From Caulobacter sp. RHG1 (GTDB lineage: Bacteria; Pseudomonadota; Alphaproteobacteria; Caulobacterales; Caulobacteraceae), in assembly GCF_013181195.1 (NCBI RefSeq), contig NZ_SMZP01000003.1:186001-250000 (forward strand): 64,000 nucleotides of DNA. Reading direction: 5' to 3'. Each line of letters starts with the position of its first letter. Positions within the stretch are counted from its first letter, which is position 1. The notes beneath the pieces were generated by a model. The model ran no database searches and was not told where the DNA came from. It was given only the letters and a program-made list of their open reading frames with translations. The position numbers were made by a program, and so were the translations under genes. Shown piece after piece: positions 1-9,579 of this stretch.

Positions 1-1
1 C

Positions 2-1117
2 GACGTCCCGGCCATGGGGCGCAAGGACGAGGTCGGCGAGATGGCCGACGCCGTCGCCCACTTCAAGACCGCCGCCATCGAGAAGCTGCGCGTCGAGACC
101 GAAGCCGCCGCCCAGCGCGCCCGCGCCGAAGCCGAACGCGATCAGCACGAACGCGAGAAGGCCGCCGAGGCCGCCGCCGACGCCTTCGCCATGGACAGCC
201 TGGCCCAGGCTCTGGACCACCTGGCCTCGGGCGACCTGACCCACCGCATCACCGCCCCGTTGGCGCCCAAGACCGAGCGCCTGAAGCGCGACTTCAACGC
301 CGCCGCCGACCGTCTGCGCGACGTGCTGCGCGGCATCAACGGCGCCACCGGCGGCATCCACGCCGGCTCGGAAGAGATCGCCCAGGCCTCGGACGACCTG
401 TCGCGCCGCACCGAACAACAGGCCGCCAGCCTGGAAGAGACCGCCGCCGCCCTGGACGAGATCACCGCCACCGTGCGCAAGACCGCCTCGGGCGCCATTG
501 AGGCTTCGCAGGTCGTCGCCCAGGCGCGCGCCGGCGCCGAGCGCTCGGGTCAGATCGTCCAGCAGGCCGTCTCGGCCATGAATGAGATCGAGTCGTCCTC
601 GACCCAGGTCAGCCAGATCATCGGCGTCATCGACGAGATCGCCTTCCAGACCAACCTGCTGGCGCTGAACGCCGGCGTCGAGGCTGCTCGCGCCGGTGAA
701 GCCGGTCGCGGCTTCGCCGTCGTCGCTCAGGAAGTCCGGGCCCTGGCCCAGCGCTCGGCCGAGGCCGCCAAGGAGATCAAGACCCTGATCTCGACCTCGT
801 CGCAGCAGGTCGAGGCCGGCGTCAGCCTGGTGGCCCAGACCGGCCAGGCCCTGCGCGCCATCGTCGACCAGGTCGCCTCGATCGACAGCCTGGTCAAGGA
901 GATCGCCGCCTCGGCCCAGGAACAGTCGACCGGCCTGCATCAGGTCAATGTCGCCGTGAACCAGATGGACCAGGTCGTCCAGCAGAACGCCGCCATGGTC
1001 GAGGAAGCCACCGCCGCCACCCACTCGCTGAAAGGCGAGGCCGGCGAGCTGGCCGGACTGGTCGGCCGCTTCCGCACCGAGGAAAGCCGCCCCGGCGTCG
1101 CCTCGCGCGCCGCGTAA
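2..1117 (+). CDS. Methyl-accepting chemotaxis protein, C-terminal part (5' end outside window)
   Basis: This is the cytoplasmic part of a chemoreceptor that would signal to CheA/CheW. The frame is open from base 2, so the sensor and membrane segments lie upstream of the window. It begins with the end of a HAMP-like linker ([11 protein letters not shown]), followed by an alanine- and glutamate-rich helix and a second HAMP-like segment ([20 protein letters not shown]). The long coiled-coil signalling domain comes next, with the highly conserved hairpin tip [18 protein letters not shown]. The C-terminus is short and ends in Arg-Ala-Ala, with no visible NWETF-type CheR/CheB tether. A terminal Ala-Ala can serve as a ClpXP-type degron, and Caulobacter McpA is known to need its C-terminus for turnover; applying that here is inference. 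The family call is secure, the ligand unknown. Confidence 0.95.
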   Translation, partial: DVPAMGRKDEVGEMADAVAHFKTAAIEKLRVETEAAAQRARAEAERDQHEREKAAEAAADAFAMDSLAQALDHLASGDLTHRITAPLAPKTERLKRDFNAAADRLRDVLRGINGATGGIHAGSEEIAQASDDLSRRTEQQAASLEETAAALDEITATVRKTASGAIEASQVVAQARAGAERSGQIVQQAVSAMNEIESSSTQVSQIIGVIDEIAFQTNLLALNAGVEAARAGEAGRGFAVVAQEVRALAQRSAEAAKEIKTLISTSSQQVEAGVSLVAQTGQALRAIVDQVASIDSLVKEIAASAQEQSTGLHQVNVAVNQMDQVVQQNAAMVEEATAATHSLKGEAGELAGLVGRFRTEESRPGVASRAA

Positions 1118-1147
1118 CGCCTTCCACTGACGCCCCTTCCCGATCTA

Positions 1148-1178
1148 GGCTCCTCCCAACGATAAAAAGGGAGGAGCC
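1148..1178 (+). promoter_or_regulatory. Hairpin enclosing the ribosome binding site of the acyl-CoA ligase gene
   Basis: A perfect 10-bp inverted repeat, GGCTCCTCCC at 1148-1157 and GGGAGGAGCC at 1169-1178, flanks the 11-nt A-rich loop AACGATAAAAA. The right arm contains the only Shine-Dalgarno sequence (GGGAGGAG) for the ATG at 1180. If the hairpin forms in the mRNA, it would mask the ribosome binding site. It could also act as a terminator-like structure after the chemoreceptor gene, but no U-tract follows. Confidence 0.6.
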
Positions 1179-1179
1179 G

Positions 1180-2793
1180 ATGATCCCGGGGCTCATGCAG
1201 ACCACGCCGCTGCTGATCAGCGGCATCCTGACCTATGCCGCCCAGGCCCACGGATCGCGTGAGGTCGTCTCAAAGCGGATCGACGAGCCTCTCTGGCGCT
1301 CGGACTATGCAGGCCTGGCCCGCCACGCCGCCCAGGCCGCCCACGCCTTGCGTCGACTTGGCGTCGAGCCCGGCGACCGGGTCACCTCCCTGGCCTGGAA
1401 CACTCACCGGCATCTGGAGCTGTTCTACGCCGCGCCCGGCATCGGGGCCGTGCTGCACACGGCCAATCCGCGCCTCTCGGATGAGCAGATCGTCTACACG
1501 ATCAATCATGCCGAAAGCTCGGTGCTGTTCTTCGAGCGCAATTTCGCGGCCCTGGTCGAACGGCTGGCCCCGCAACTGACCACGGTGAAGACCTTCGTCA
1601 TGCTGTCGGACGCCGAGCGCACGCAAGGCGACGCCTTCAGTTACGAGACCCTGATCGCCGGCGAGCCGGAGACGGTCGACTGGCCGCTCCTCGACGAGAA
1701 CGCCGGGGCCTTCCTCTGCTACACTTCGGGCACGACGGGCGACCCCAAGGGCGTACTCTATTCGCACCGCGCCGTGGTGCTGCACGCCATGGCGGGCGGC
1801 CTCAACAGCGCCTTTGGCTTCACGGCCTTCGACGTGGCCATGCCCTGCTCAAGCCTCTACCACGCCACCGCCTGGGGCGTGCCGTTCAGCGCCCCGCTGT
1901 GCGGCGCCAAACTGGTGCTGCCGGCTGACAAGATGGACGGCGCCAGCCTGCACGAGCTTATCGAGACCGAGGGCGTCACCTTCACCGGCGGCGTGCCGAC
2001 CATCTGGACGATGTACCTGGACTGGCTGGAGAAGACTGGCCGTACGCCCGAGACGCTGAAGCGGGTCGTGATAGGCGGCAGCGCCGTGCCGCGCGCCATG
2101 GCCGAGGCGTTCAAGCGCCGCCACGGCGTCCAGGTGCTGCAGATCTGGGGCATGACCGAGACCTGCCCGATCGGCGTCGTCGCCACCCCCACGCCCGCCC
2201 TCGCCGCCTTGGGCGAAGAGGCCATGGACGAAGCGATCTGGACCCGCCAGGGCCGGCTGCAGTTCGGCATCGAACTGCGTATCGAGACCGAGGACGGCCA
2301 GGAGGCGCCCTGGGACGGCGAGACCTCCGGCGCCCTGCTGGTCCGCGGCCCCTGGGTGGTGCGGCGCTATTTCCGCAAGGACGAGGACGCCGCTCGCGCC
2401 GACGGCTGGTTCGACACCGGCGACATCGCCACGCTCGACGCCAACGGCTTCATGCGCATCACCGACCGCCAGAAGGACGTCATCAAGTCGGGCGGCGAGT
2501 GGATCAGCTCGATCGACCTGGAAAACGTCGCCGCGGGCTGCCCGGGCGTGAAGGTCGCCGCCGTGGTCGGGGTGCCGCATCCCAAGTGGGAGGAACGCCC
2601 CCTGCTGGTCATCGAAGCCCATGACGGCGCCGACGTCAGCAAGGCCGCCGTGCTCGACTACCTGGCGCCCCGCATCGTCAAATGGTGGACGCCCGACGAC
2701 GTGGTCTTCGCCACCGTGCCGCTGACCGCCACGGGCAAGATCGACAAGAAGGTCCTGCGCGAGGCCTGGCGGGAGCACTTGAGCGGCCTCTAG
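1180..2793 (+). CDS. AMP-forming acyl-CoA ligase (AlkK-like medium/long-chain fatty acid type)
   Basis: This enzyme activates a fatty acid to its acyl-CoA through an acyl-adenylate. At 537 residues it is the usual length for the ANL superfamily. The P-loop-like motif [11 protein letters not shown] starts near residue 181. An adenylate-binding motif (GMTE in [10 protein letters not shown]), the hinge region [12 protein letters not shown] and the C-terminal catalytic lysine motif ([12 protein letters not shown]) are all present. The N-terminal sequence ([15 protein letters not shown]) resembles AlkK-type ligases for medium-chain acids more than FadD. The ATG at 1180 follows GGGAGGAG, which is buried in a hairpin. 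No obvious operon partner follows: the next gene is on the other strand. Substrate chain length cannot be read from sequence. Confidence 0.93.
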   Translation: MIPGLMQTTPLLISGILTYAAQAHGSREVVSKRIDEPLWRSDYAGLARHAAQAAHALRRLGVEPGDRVTSLAWNTHRHLELFYAAPGIGAVLHTANPRLSDEQIVYTINHAESSVLFFERNFAALVERLAPQLTTVKTFVMLSDAERTQGDAFSYETLIAGEPETVDWPLLDENAGAFLCYTSGTTGDPKGVLYSHRAVVLHAMAGGLNSAFGFTAFDVAMPCSSLYHATAWGVPFSAPLCGAKLVLPADKMDGASLHELIETEGVTFTGGVPTIWTMYLDWLEKTGRTPETLKRVVIGGSAVPRAMAEAFKRRHGVQVLQIWGMTETCPIGVVATPTPALAALGEEAMDEAIWTRQGRLQFGIELRIETEDGQEAPWDGETSGALLVRGPWVVRRYFRKDEDAARADGWFDTGDIATLDANGFMRITDRQKDVIKSGGEWISSIDLENVAAGCPGVKVAAVVGVPHPKWEERPLLVIEAHDGADVSKAAVLDYLAPRIVKWWTPDDVVFATVPLTATGKIDKKVLREAWREHLSGL

Positions 2794-2808
2794 CGCTCCC
2801 GCCGCCCG

Positions 2809-3807
2809 TCAGCGCTCGCTGTCCAGATGCGCCATCATCGCCTGGGCGTAGCGCGTGCCGGCCACGGCGTCTTGCGGCACGGCGGCCTCGATGGCGGCCA
2901 GGTCTTCCGCCGTCAGATCGACGGTCGGCGCCCCCAGGGCCTCGGTCAGGCGATCCCGGCGGCGGGCGCCGATCAGCGGCACGATGTCGTCGCCGCGCGA
3001 AGCGACCCAGGCGATGGCGGCCTGGGCCGTCGTCACACCCTTGGCTTCGGCGACGTCGCGCAGGGCCTCGACCAGCTTGAGGTTGGCGTCGAGGTTCTCG
3101 CCCTGGAACCTTGGGCTGAAAGCGCGGAAGTCACGGCCCACGCCTTCCGAGCGCTGTTTGCTCCAGTGGCCGCTGATCAAGCCGCGCGACAGCACGCCAT
3201 AGGCGGTCATGCCGATGCCCAGCTCGCGCAGGGTCGGCAGGATCTCGGCCTCGACGCCGCGCGAGACCAGCGAGTATTCGATCTGCAGGTCGACGATCGG
3301 CGCGATCTTGGCGGCGCGACGGATGGTGTCGGCGCCCACTTCCGACAGGCCGATGTGGCGGACATAGCCAGCCTGGACCATCTCGGCGATGGCGCCGATG
3401 GTGTCCTCGATCGGCACGTCCGGGTCCAGGCGGGCCGGGCGATAGATGTCGATGTGGTCGACGCCCAGGCGCTTGAGGCTATAGGCCAGGAAGTTCTTGA
3501 TGGCGCTGGGTCGCCCGTCATAGCCGAGGAAGCCGCCGGCCGGATCGCGCAGGGCGCCGGTCTTGACGCTGATGACCAGCTGGTCGCGTTTGTGGCGCTT
3601 CAGCGCCTCGCCGATCAGCATCTCGTTGTGGCCCATGCCGTAGAAATCGCCGGTGTCGATCAGGGTGATCCCCGCCTCGACCGCGGCGTCGAAGGCCGCC
3701 AGGCTCTCGGCACGGTCGCTGGGGCCGTACATGTCCGACATGCCCATGCAGCCCAGGCCGAAGGCCGAAACGACGGGTCCGGTCTTGCCCAGTTGATGCG
3801 TCTTCAT
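2809..3807 (-). CDS. Aldo/keto reductase
   Basis: A predicted NADPH-dependent oxidoreductase of the aldo/keto reductase TIM-barrel family, 332 residues from the ATG at 3807. The N-terminal pattern MKTHQLGKTGPVVSAFGLGCMGMS is typical of the YajO/AKR11-13 group. The catalytic tetrad region is visible as DTGDFYG (Asp, Tyr), the Lys in ISVKTG, and the DHIDIYRPARLD strand. In that strand the usual His of 'YxxHxxD' is replaced by Pro-Ala (YRPARLD versus the common YYQHRVD), so substrate handling may differ. It is transcribed away from a LysR-type gene whose product is the obvious candidate regulator. An upstream in-frame extension was rejected because the family starts at MKTHQ. Confidence 0.9.
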   Translation of the reverse strand: MKTHQLGKTGPVVSAFGLGCMGMSDMYGPSDRAESLAAFDAAVEAGITLIDTGDFYGMGHNEMLIGEALKRHKRDQLVISVKTGALRDPAGGFLGYDGRPSAIKNFLAYSLKRLGVDHIDIYRPARLDPDVPIEDTIGAIAEMVQAGYVRHIGLSEVGADTIRRAAKIAPIVDLQIEYSLVSRGVEAEILPTLRELGIGMTAYGVLSRGLISGHWSKQRSEGVGRDFRAFSPRFQGENLDANLKLVEALRDVAEAKGVTTAQAAIAWVASRGDDIVPLIGARRRDRLTEALGAPTVDLTAEDLAAIEAAVPQDAVAGTRYAQAMMAHLDSER

Positions 3808-3852
3808 TGGATGTCTCCGTCTCTGGTGCGAAGGGTTATGCGCCCAGGCGCA

Positions 3853-3882
3853 TCGTGCGATAATCCGAGGAAGTTCGCACGA
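3853..3882. promoter_or_regulatory. Inverted repeat between aldo/keto reductase and lysR (candidate operator)
   Basis: TCGTGCGA (3853-3860) and TCGCACGA (3875-3882) form a perfect 8-bp inverted repeat with a 14-bp spacer. The arms are about two helical turns apart and sit 20 bp before the lysR ATG and 46 bp before the reductase ATG. This is where a LysR-type protein normally binds to repress itself and control the divergent target. Confidence 0.5.
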
Positions 3883-3902
3883 CCCGTTTGGATATCCGCA
3901 CA

Positions 3903-4799
3903 ATGCAGCAGGCCGACTTCGCCGATCTCGACGCCTTCACGGCCGTGGCCCGGGCGCGGGGCTTTCGGGCCGCCGCCGCCCTGCGCAGCGTCTCAGCCTC
4001 GTCGCTGAGCGAGGCGGTGCGCCGGCTGGAGACTCGGCTGGGTGTGCGACTGCTGAACCGCACCACGCGCAGCGTCACCCCCACCGAGGCCGGCCAGAAG
4101 CTGTTGGACCGGCTCTCCCCCGCCCTGGCCGACGTCGCTCTGGCTCTGGACGAGGTCAACGCCTTCCGCGACAGCCCGACGGGGACTCTGCGGCTCAACG
4201 TGCCCGGCATCGTGGCCAAGGCGATCCTGCCGCGCATCCTGCCCCGGTTCCTGGAGCAGCATCCGGGGGTCAGCGTCGAGGTCACAGCCGACGACGCCTT
4301 CATCGACGTGCTGGCGGCCGGCTTCGACGCGGGGGTGCGCTACGACGAGAGCCTGGAGAAGGACATGATCGCCGTGCCGCTGGCAGGACCTCAACGGTTC
4401 GTGCTGGTCGGCTCGCCAGCCTATTTCGCGACGCACGGCCGGCCCGCTCACCCCCGCGAGGTGCTGGACCACGCCTGCATCCGCCACCGCTTCGCGCACG
4501 GCTCGTCGTATCCCTGGGAGTTCGAAAAGGACGGCGAAGCGGTGCGGATCAATCCGCCCGGCCGCCTGACCTCGACTCATATTGACCTGGAGCTGGCGGC
4601 CTGCGAGGCGGGCGTGGGCCTGATGGCCACCTTCGAGGACTTCGTCGCGCCGTCGCTGGCGGCGGGCCGGCTGGAGACCGTGCTGGACGACTGGTTGCCG
4701 CCGTTCACTGGGCCGTATCTCTACTATGCCAGTCGCCGCCACATGCCCGCGCCGCTGCGGGCGTTCGTGGACTTCGTGAAGGCCGAGCGCCTGGCCTGA
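3903..4799 (+). CDS. LysR-family transcriptional regulator
   Basis: A DNA-binding regulator of 298 residues, the normal LysR length. The N-terminal winged helix-turn-helix is clear (AAAALRSVSASSLSEAVRRLE, then VRLLNRTTRSVTPTEAG). It is followed by the periplasmic-binding-protein-like effector domain (GTLRLNVPGIVAK, FVLVGSPAYFATHGRP, ACEAGVGLMATFEDFV). The ATG at 3903 was chosen; an in-frame TTG lies 15 bp upstream. It is divergent from an aldo/keto reductase, the standard arrangement for a LysR protein and its target, and an inverted repeat lies between them. The effector is unknown. Confidence 0.93.
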   Translation: MQQADFADLDAFTAVARARGFRAAAALRSVSASSLSEAVRRLETRLGVRLLNRTTRSVTPTEAGQKLLDRLSPALADVALALDEVNAFRDSPTGTLRLNVPGIVAKAILPRILPRFLEQHPGVSVEVTADDAFIDVLAAGFDAGVRYDESLEKDMIAVPLAGPQRFVLVGSPAYFATHGRPAHPREVLDHACIRHRFAHGSSYPWEFEKDGEAVRINPPGRLTSTHIDLELAACEAGVGLMATFEDFVAPSLAAGRLETVLDDWLPPFTGPYLYYASRRHMPAPLRAFVDFVKAERLA

Positions 4800-4808
4800 A
4801 GGACCGGC

Positions 4809-5246
4809 CTAGAAGACCGGGAGCGGCCGCGGCTTGCGGTCTTCGCCGATGGCCACGAAGGTGAAGACGCCTTCGGTGACCTTGTGAGCCTGCTCGGCGT
4901 CGCGGCGGCGGCGCCAGGCCTCGACCTGGACCTTCAGCGACGTGCGGCCGGTGTGGATCACACGCGCGAACAGGCTGACCTCGTCGCCGACGAACACCGG
5001 GCTGATGAAGGTCATGCCGTCGACGGCGATCGTCGCGCAGCGGCCGGCGGCGCGGTGGAAGGCGATCGAGGCCGCGGCCAAGTCCATCTGCGAGAGCAGC
5101 CAGCCGCCGAAGATGTCGCCTTCGGGGTTGGTGTCGGACGGCATGGCGATGGCGCGCAGCACCGGCGCCTCGTGCGGCCACTCGGCCTTTTCCCACGCCT
5201 TGGCGAGGGTCTCGGCCCGCTGGGCCGTCGGAACCGTGTCGCTCAA
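4809..5246 (-). CDS. Acyl-CoA thioesterase, hotdog fold (YciA/BACH type)
   Basis: A predicted cytoplasmic acyl-CoA hydrolase of 145 residues. It carries the YciA-type signature with substrate-binding Asn and catalytic Asp: DTNPEGDIFGGWLLSQMD, then VDGMTFISPVFVGDEVSLFA, the second strand set of the hotdog fold. The N-terminal part to about residue 40 is an unremarkable lead-in. The start is the ATG at 5246 (MSDTVPTAQRA). It sits two bases downstream of the zinc-finger gene end on the same strand, so the two are probably co-transcribed. It lies tail-to-tail with the LysR gene. Confidence 0.9.
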   Translation of the reverse strand: MSDTVPTAQRAETLAKAWEKAEWPHEAPVLRAIAMPSDTNPEGDIFGGWLLSQMDLAAASIAFHRAAGRCATIAVDGMTFISPVFVGDEVSLFARVIHTGRTSLKVQVEAWRRRRDAEQAHKVTEGVFTFVAIGEDRKPRPLPVF

Positions 5247-5247
5247 G

Positions 5248-5517
5248 CTAGTGACCGCCAGCGCCTTCGTAGACGCCCGGCGCCAGGATCTCGTTCTCGT
5301 CGCCCTCGGCCGTGGCGGCCACGAAACGGCGGTCGCAGTACGAGCAGTCGACGAAGCCCGCCGCGCCCATCTCCAGCCACACGCGCGGATGGCCCAGCGC
5401 GCCGCCGACGCCGTCGCAGGCGATGCGGTGCGAGCGGACCGAGATCGTTTCCGGCGCGGGGCCGGCGATCGCGGCGATATCCATCGCCGTCGGGGCGGTG
5501 GCGGGGGTCTTGGCCAT
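5248..5517 (-). CDS. Zinc-finger (CHCC type) domain protein
   Basis: A small protein of 89 residues. The C-terminal half has the pattern C-D-G-x4-L-G-H-P-R...C-S-Y-C, which matches the CHCC zinc-finger fold shared with the complex I accessory subunit NDUFS6 and many alphaproteobacterial proteins. The N-terminal ~25 residues are rich in Ala and Pro and probably flexible. It lies directly upstream of the thioesterase in a likely two-gene operon. A zinc-binding role is inferred from the four ligands; the cellular function is not known to me. Confidence 0.85.
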   Translation of the reverse strand: MAKTPATAPTAMDIAAIAGPAPETISVRSHRIACDGVGGALGHPRVWLEMGAAGFVDCSYCDRRFVAATAEGDENEILAPGVYEGAGGH

Positions 5518-5637
5518 CTTGGGAAGTCCTTGATTTCGGAACGCGGCCTTGGCGCGGGCGCGAACGAGGCATACCTATGCGACGCCGAAAGGCGCCGTCA
5601 ATCAAAGGGGCGCCCAATAGGCCGTTTCCGCGCCGTC

Positions 5638-6630
5638 ATGTCGCCGTTTGCCCATCTTGGAATGCCCATGGACCTGCCCGCCTACGCCATCGAAGCCGAA
5701 GGCCTGTACAAGACCTATGCCGGGACCAAGACCTCGCCGGAGAAGCGGGCGCTGAACGGCATCGACCTGAAGATCCCGCGCGGCTCGATCTTCGGCCTGC
5801 TGGGTCCCAACGGCGCGGGCAAGTCGACGTTCATCAACATCCTGGCCGGGCTGGTGCGCAAGAGCTCGGGAACGGTGAAGATCTGGGACCGCGACATCGA
5901 CCTGCGGCCGCGCGACGCGCGCGCCGCCATCGGCGTAGTGCCGCAGGAACTGGCCGCCGACGTCTTCTTCACCCCGCGCGAGTCGCTGGAGGTGCAGGCC
6001 GGCTTCTACGGCGTGCCCAAGAACGAGCGCCGCACCGACGAGCTGCTGAACGCCCTGGGCCTGGGCGACAAGGCCAACGCCTATGTCCGTCAGCTGTCGG
6101 GCGGCATGAAGCGCCGCCTGATGGTCGCCAAAGCCATGGTCCACCAGCCTCCGGTGCTGATCCTCGACGAGCCCACCGCCGGCGTCGATGTCGAGCTGCG
6201 CCGCCAGCTCTGGCAGTACGTCACGGGCCTGAACGAGCTGGGCGTCACCATCGTCCTAACCACCCACTATCTGGAAGAAGCCCAGGAGCTGTGCGACCAG
6301 ATCGCCATCGTCAACCGGGGTGAAGTGGTCGCTTGCGAGCCCACCGCGACCCTGCTGAAGCGGATGGACAGCCGCAACGTCGTGGTCACGCCGGAAGACC
6401 CCGTCACGACCGCCCCGGCCCTGGCCGGCTTCGACACCAAGCTGCGCAACGGCGGAGCGTTCCAGGTCAGCTATCGCACGGGTCAGTCCAGCGTCGAGCA
6501 GGTGCTGGCCGCCGTGCGCGCCAGCGGCGTCCACATCAAGGATATCGCCACCGAGGATCCGGACCTGGAAGACGTCTTCCTGGCCCTGACCTATGGCGAC
6601 CCGAACGCGGCCGACCCGACCAAAGACTGA
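5638..6630 (+). CDS. ABC transporter ATP-binding protein (CcmA/NodI-like, ABC-2 type)
   Basis: The ATPase subunit of an ABC-2-type transporter, about 330 residues. Walker A is LLGPNGAGKST, the Q-loop is VVPQEL, the signature is LSGGMKRRL, and Walker B is PPVLILDEPTAGVD, followed by the switch His (VLTTHYLEEA). The C-terminal ~90 residues form the extra domain seen in DrrA/CcmA-type exporters. No ABC-2 permease gene is adjacent: the next gene is a purine-type permease, so the partner must be elsewhere. Possible starts are the ATGs at 5638, 5662 and 5668. The conserved domain begins just after the last one, so 5668 (MDLPAYAIEAEGL) is equally plausible. Confidence 0.9.
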   Translation: MSPFAHLGMPMDLPAYAIEAEGLYKTYAGTKTSPEKRALNGIDLKIPRGSIFGLLGPNGAGKSTFINILAGLVRKSSGTVKIWDRDIDLRPRDARAAIGVVPQELAADVFFTPRESLEVQAGFYGVPKNERRTDELLNALGLGDKANAYVRQLSGGMKRRLMVAKAMVHQPPVLILDEPTAGVDVELRRQLWQYVTGLNELGVTIVLTTHYLEEAQELCDQIAIVNRGEVVACEPTATLLKRMDSRNVVVTPEDPVTTAPALAGFDTKLRNGGAFQVSYRTGQSSVEQVLAAVRASGVHIKDIATEDPDLEDVFLALTYGDPNAADPTKD

Positions 6631-6715
6631 CGTTCTTTACTTGCTTCCGGAGAGGCCCGCCGCCAACACTCCCGCTTCGCAAAACCTTGGTGGTTTGGGG
6701 ACGGGGGTCGCGGCG

Positions 6716-8038
6716 ATGGGTTTCCTGGAAAAGCAGTTCGGCCTGGCGGCCCAGGGCACGACGGTGCGCACCGAGGTGCTGGCCGGCTTCACCACCTTCC
6801 TGACCATGGCCTATATCGTGATCGTCAACCCGACGATCCTGGGCCAGGCCGGCATGCCCGTGGCCGCCGTGGCCGCGGCCACCTGCCTGGCGGCCGGCCT
6901 CGGCAGCATCCTGATGGGGCTGATCGCCAACTACCCGATCGCCCTGGCCCCCGGCATGGGGCTGAACGCCTATTTCACCTACACCGTCGTGATCGGCATG
7001 GGCCTGCCCTGGCAGACGGCGCTGGGCTGCGTGTTCCTGTCGGGCATCGCCTTCCTCATCCTGACCGTGGCGGGCATCCGGCAGCTGATCGTCGGCGCCA
7101 TTCCCCGCCCGCTGTTCTCGGCCATTGCGGCAGGCATCGGCCTCTTCATCGCCTTCATCGGCTTCAAGGAAGCCGGCATCATCGTGCCCAACCCCGCCAC
7201 TACCGTGGCTCTGGGCGACCTGACCAAGCCGACGGCGGCCCTGGCCATCCTGGGTTTCGTGGTCATGGCGGGCCTGATGGTCTGGCGGGTAAAAGGCGCG
7301 ATCCTGATCGGCATCCTGGTCGCCGCCGTCGCCGCCTGGGCCCTGGGCCTGGCCAAGTTCACGCCCGGCGACTACGGCTTGGCCGCCCTCTCCGCCACCG
7401 CCTTCAAGCTGGACGTTCCCGCCGCCCTGCACCTGAACGGGGCGATGGGGATGGCCTTGGCCGAGGTGGTCTTCGTCTTCCTGTTCGTCGACCTGTTCGA
7501 CAATGTCGGCACCCTGGTCGCGGTGACCAAGAAGGCCGGCCTCGTCCAGCCCGACGGCACGATCCCGCGCCTGAACCGCATCCTGACCGCCGACAGCATC
7601 GCCACCATCGGCGGCTCGCTGGCCGGCACCTCGACCGTGGTCAGCTATATCGAGAGCGCCTCGGGCGTCGCCGCCGGCGGCCGCACCGGCCTGACCGCCA
7701 TCGTCGTGGGCCTCCTCTTCCTGGCCACCCTGTTCTTCGCGCCCTGGGTCCAGGCCATCCCGGCCGCCGCCACCGCCCCGGCCTTGATCATCGTCGGCTC
7801 GATGATGCTGGGCGCCCTGACCGACATCGACTGGGACGATCCCGGCGTGGCCATCCCGGCCTTCCTGACCGTCATCGCCATCCCGTTGACCTTCTCGATC
7901 GCCAACGGCCTGGCCTTCGGCATCACCGCCTATGCGGGCCTGGCCCTGCTGCGCGGCCAAGCCAAACCCAAGGACTGGCTGCTCTTCGTCCTGGCTGGCC
8001 TGTTCGTGATCCGCTTCGTCTATATGAGCGCCGGCTAG
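6716..8038 (+). CDS. NCS2/AzgA-type purine (guanine/hypoxanthine) permease
   Basis: An inner-membrane nucleobase permease of 440 residues with about 12 hydrophobic segments. Conserved AzgA-subfamily features are visible: GFTTFLTMAYIVIVNPTIL at the N-terminus, APGMGLNAYFTYT, the FLFVDLFDNVGTLVAV motif, and TSTVVSYIESASGVAAGGRTG. These motifs distinguish the AzgA group (adenine, guanine, hypoxanthine) from the uracil/xanthine group. The ATG at 6716 (MGFLEKQFGL) is the family start; an upstream in-frame extension overlapping the ABC gene was rejected. The 85-bp gap from the ABC gene does not require co-transcription. The exact purine specificity is not determinable here. Confidence 0.92.
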   Translation: MGFLEKQFGLAAQGTTVRTEVLAGFTTFLTMAYIVIVNPTILGQAGMPVAAVAAATCLAAGLGSILMGLIANYPIALAPGMGLNAYFTYTVVIGMGLPWQTALGCVFLSGIAFLILTVAGIRQLIVGAIPRPLFSAIAAGIGLFIAFIGFKEAGIIVPNPATTVALGDLTKPTAALAILGFVVMAGLMVWRVKGAILIGILVAAVAAWALGLAKFTPGDYGLAALSATAFKLDVPAALHLNGAMGMALAEVVFVFLFVDLFDNVGTLVAVTKKAGLVQPDGTIPRLNRILTADSIATIGGSLAGTSTVVSYIESASGVAAGGRTGLTAIVVGLLFLATLFFAPWVQAIPAAATAPALIIVGSMMLGALTDIDWDDPGVAIPAFLTVIAIPLTFSIANGLAFGITAYAGLALLRGQAKPKDWLLFVLAGLFVIRFVYMSAG

Positions 8039-8096
8039 GCGCTCGAAGCCGTTTGCGCCCGCGCCGCCTTTCGGCTAAGAGGCGCTTCCGCTCTCA

Positions 8097-9409
<1,313 letters not shown>

Positions 9410-9486
9410 GCAGGGGGCCTTTCGCAAGCGGAGCGAGGAAGTCGAGGCGACCCTCTAGCGGCGAAGCATGACGGCAACACGACAGT

Positions 9487-9534
9487 TGTACGGATTTCAT
9501 TCGCCGTTTTTAGGGTGGAAATTCATCCTGTACA
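9487..9534. promoter_or_regulatory. Candidate TetR operator between PHP gene and regulator
   Basis: TGTACGGAT at 9487-9495 and ATCC-T-GTACA at 9526-9534 form an inverted repeat with one extra base, in the gap between the divergent PHP and regulator genes. The same TACGGA/TCCGTA words recur before the TonB receptor at 10795-10813. Sharing of the motif by both promoters of the cluster suggests a common regulator, most simply the TetR protein encoded here. Confidence 0.5.
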
Positions 9535-9579
9535 TACTAATGTCCGGCGACTGCCTATTCGCTAGCCCATGGACTTTCC

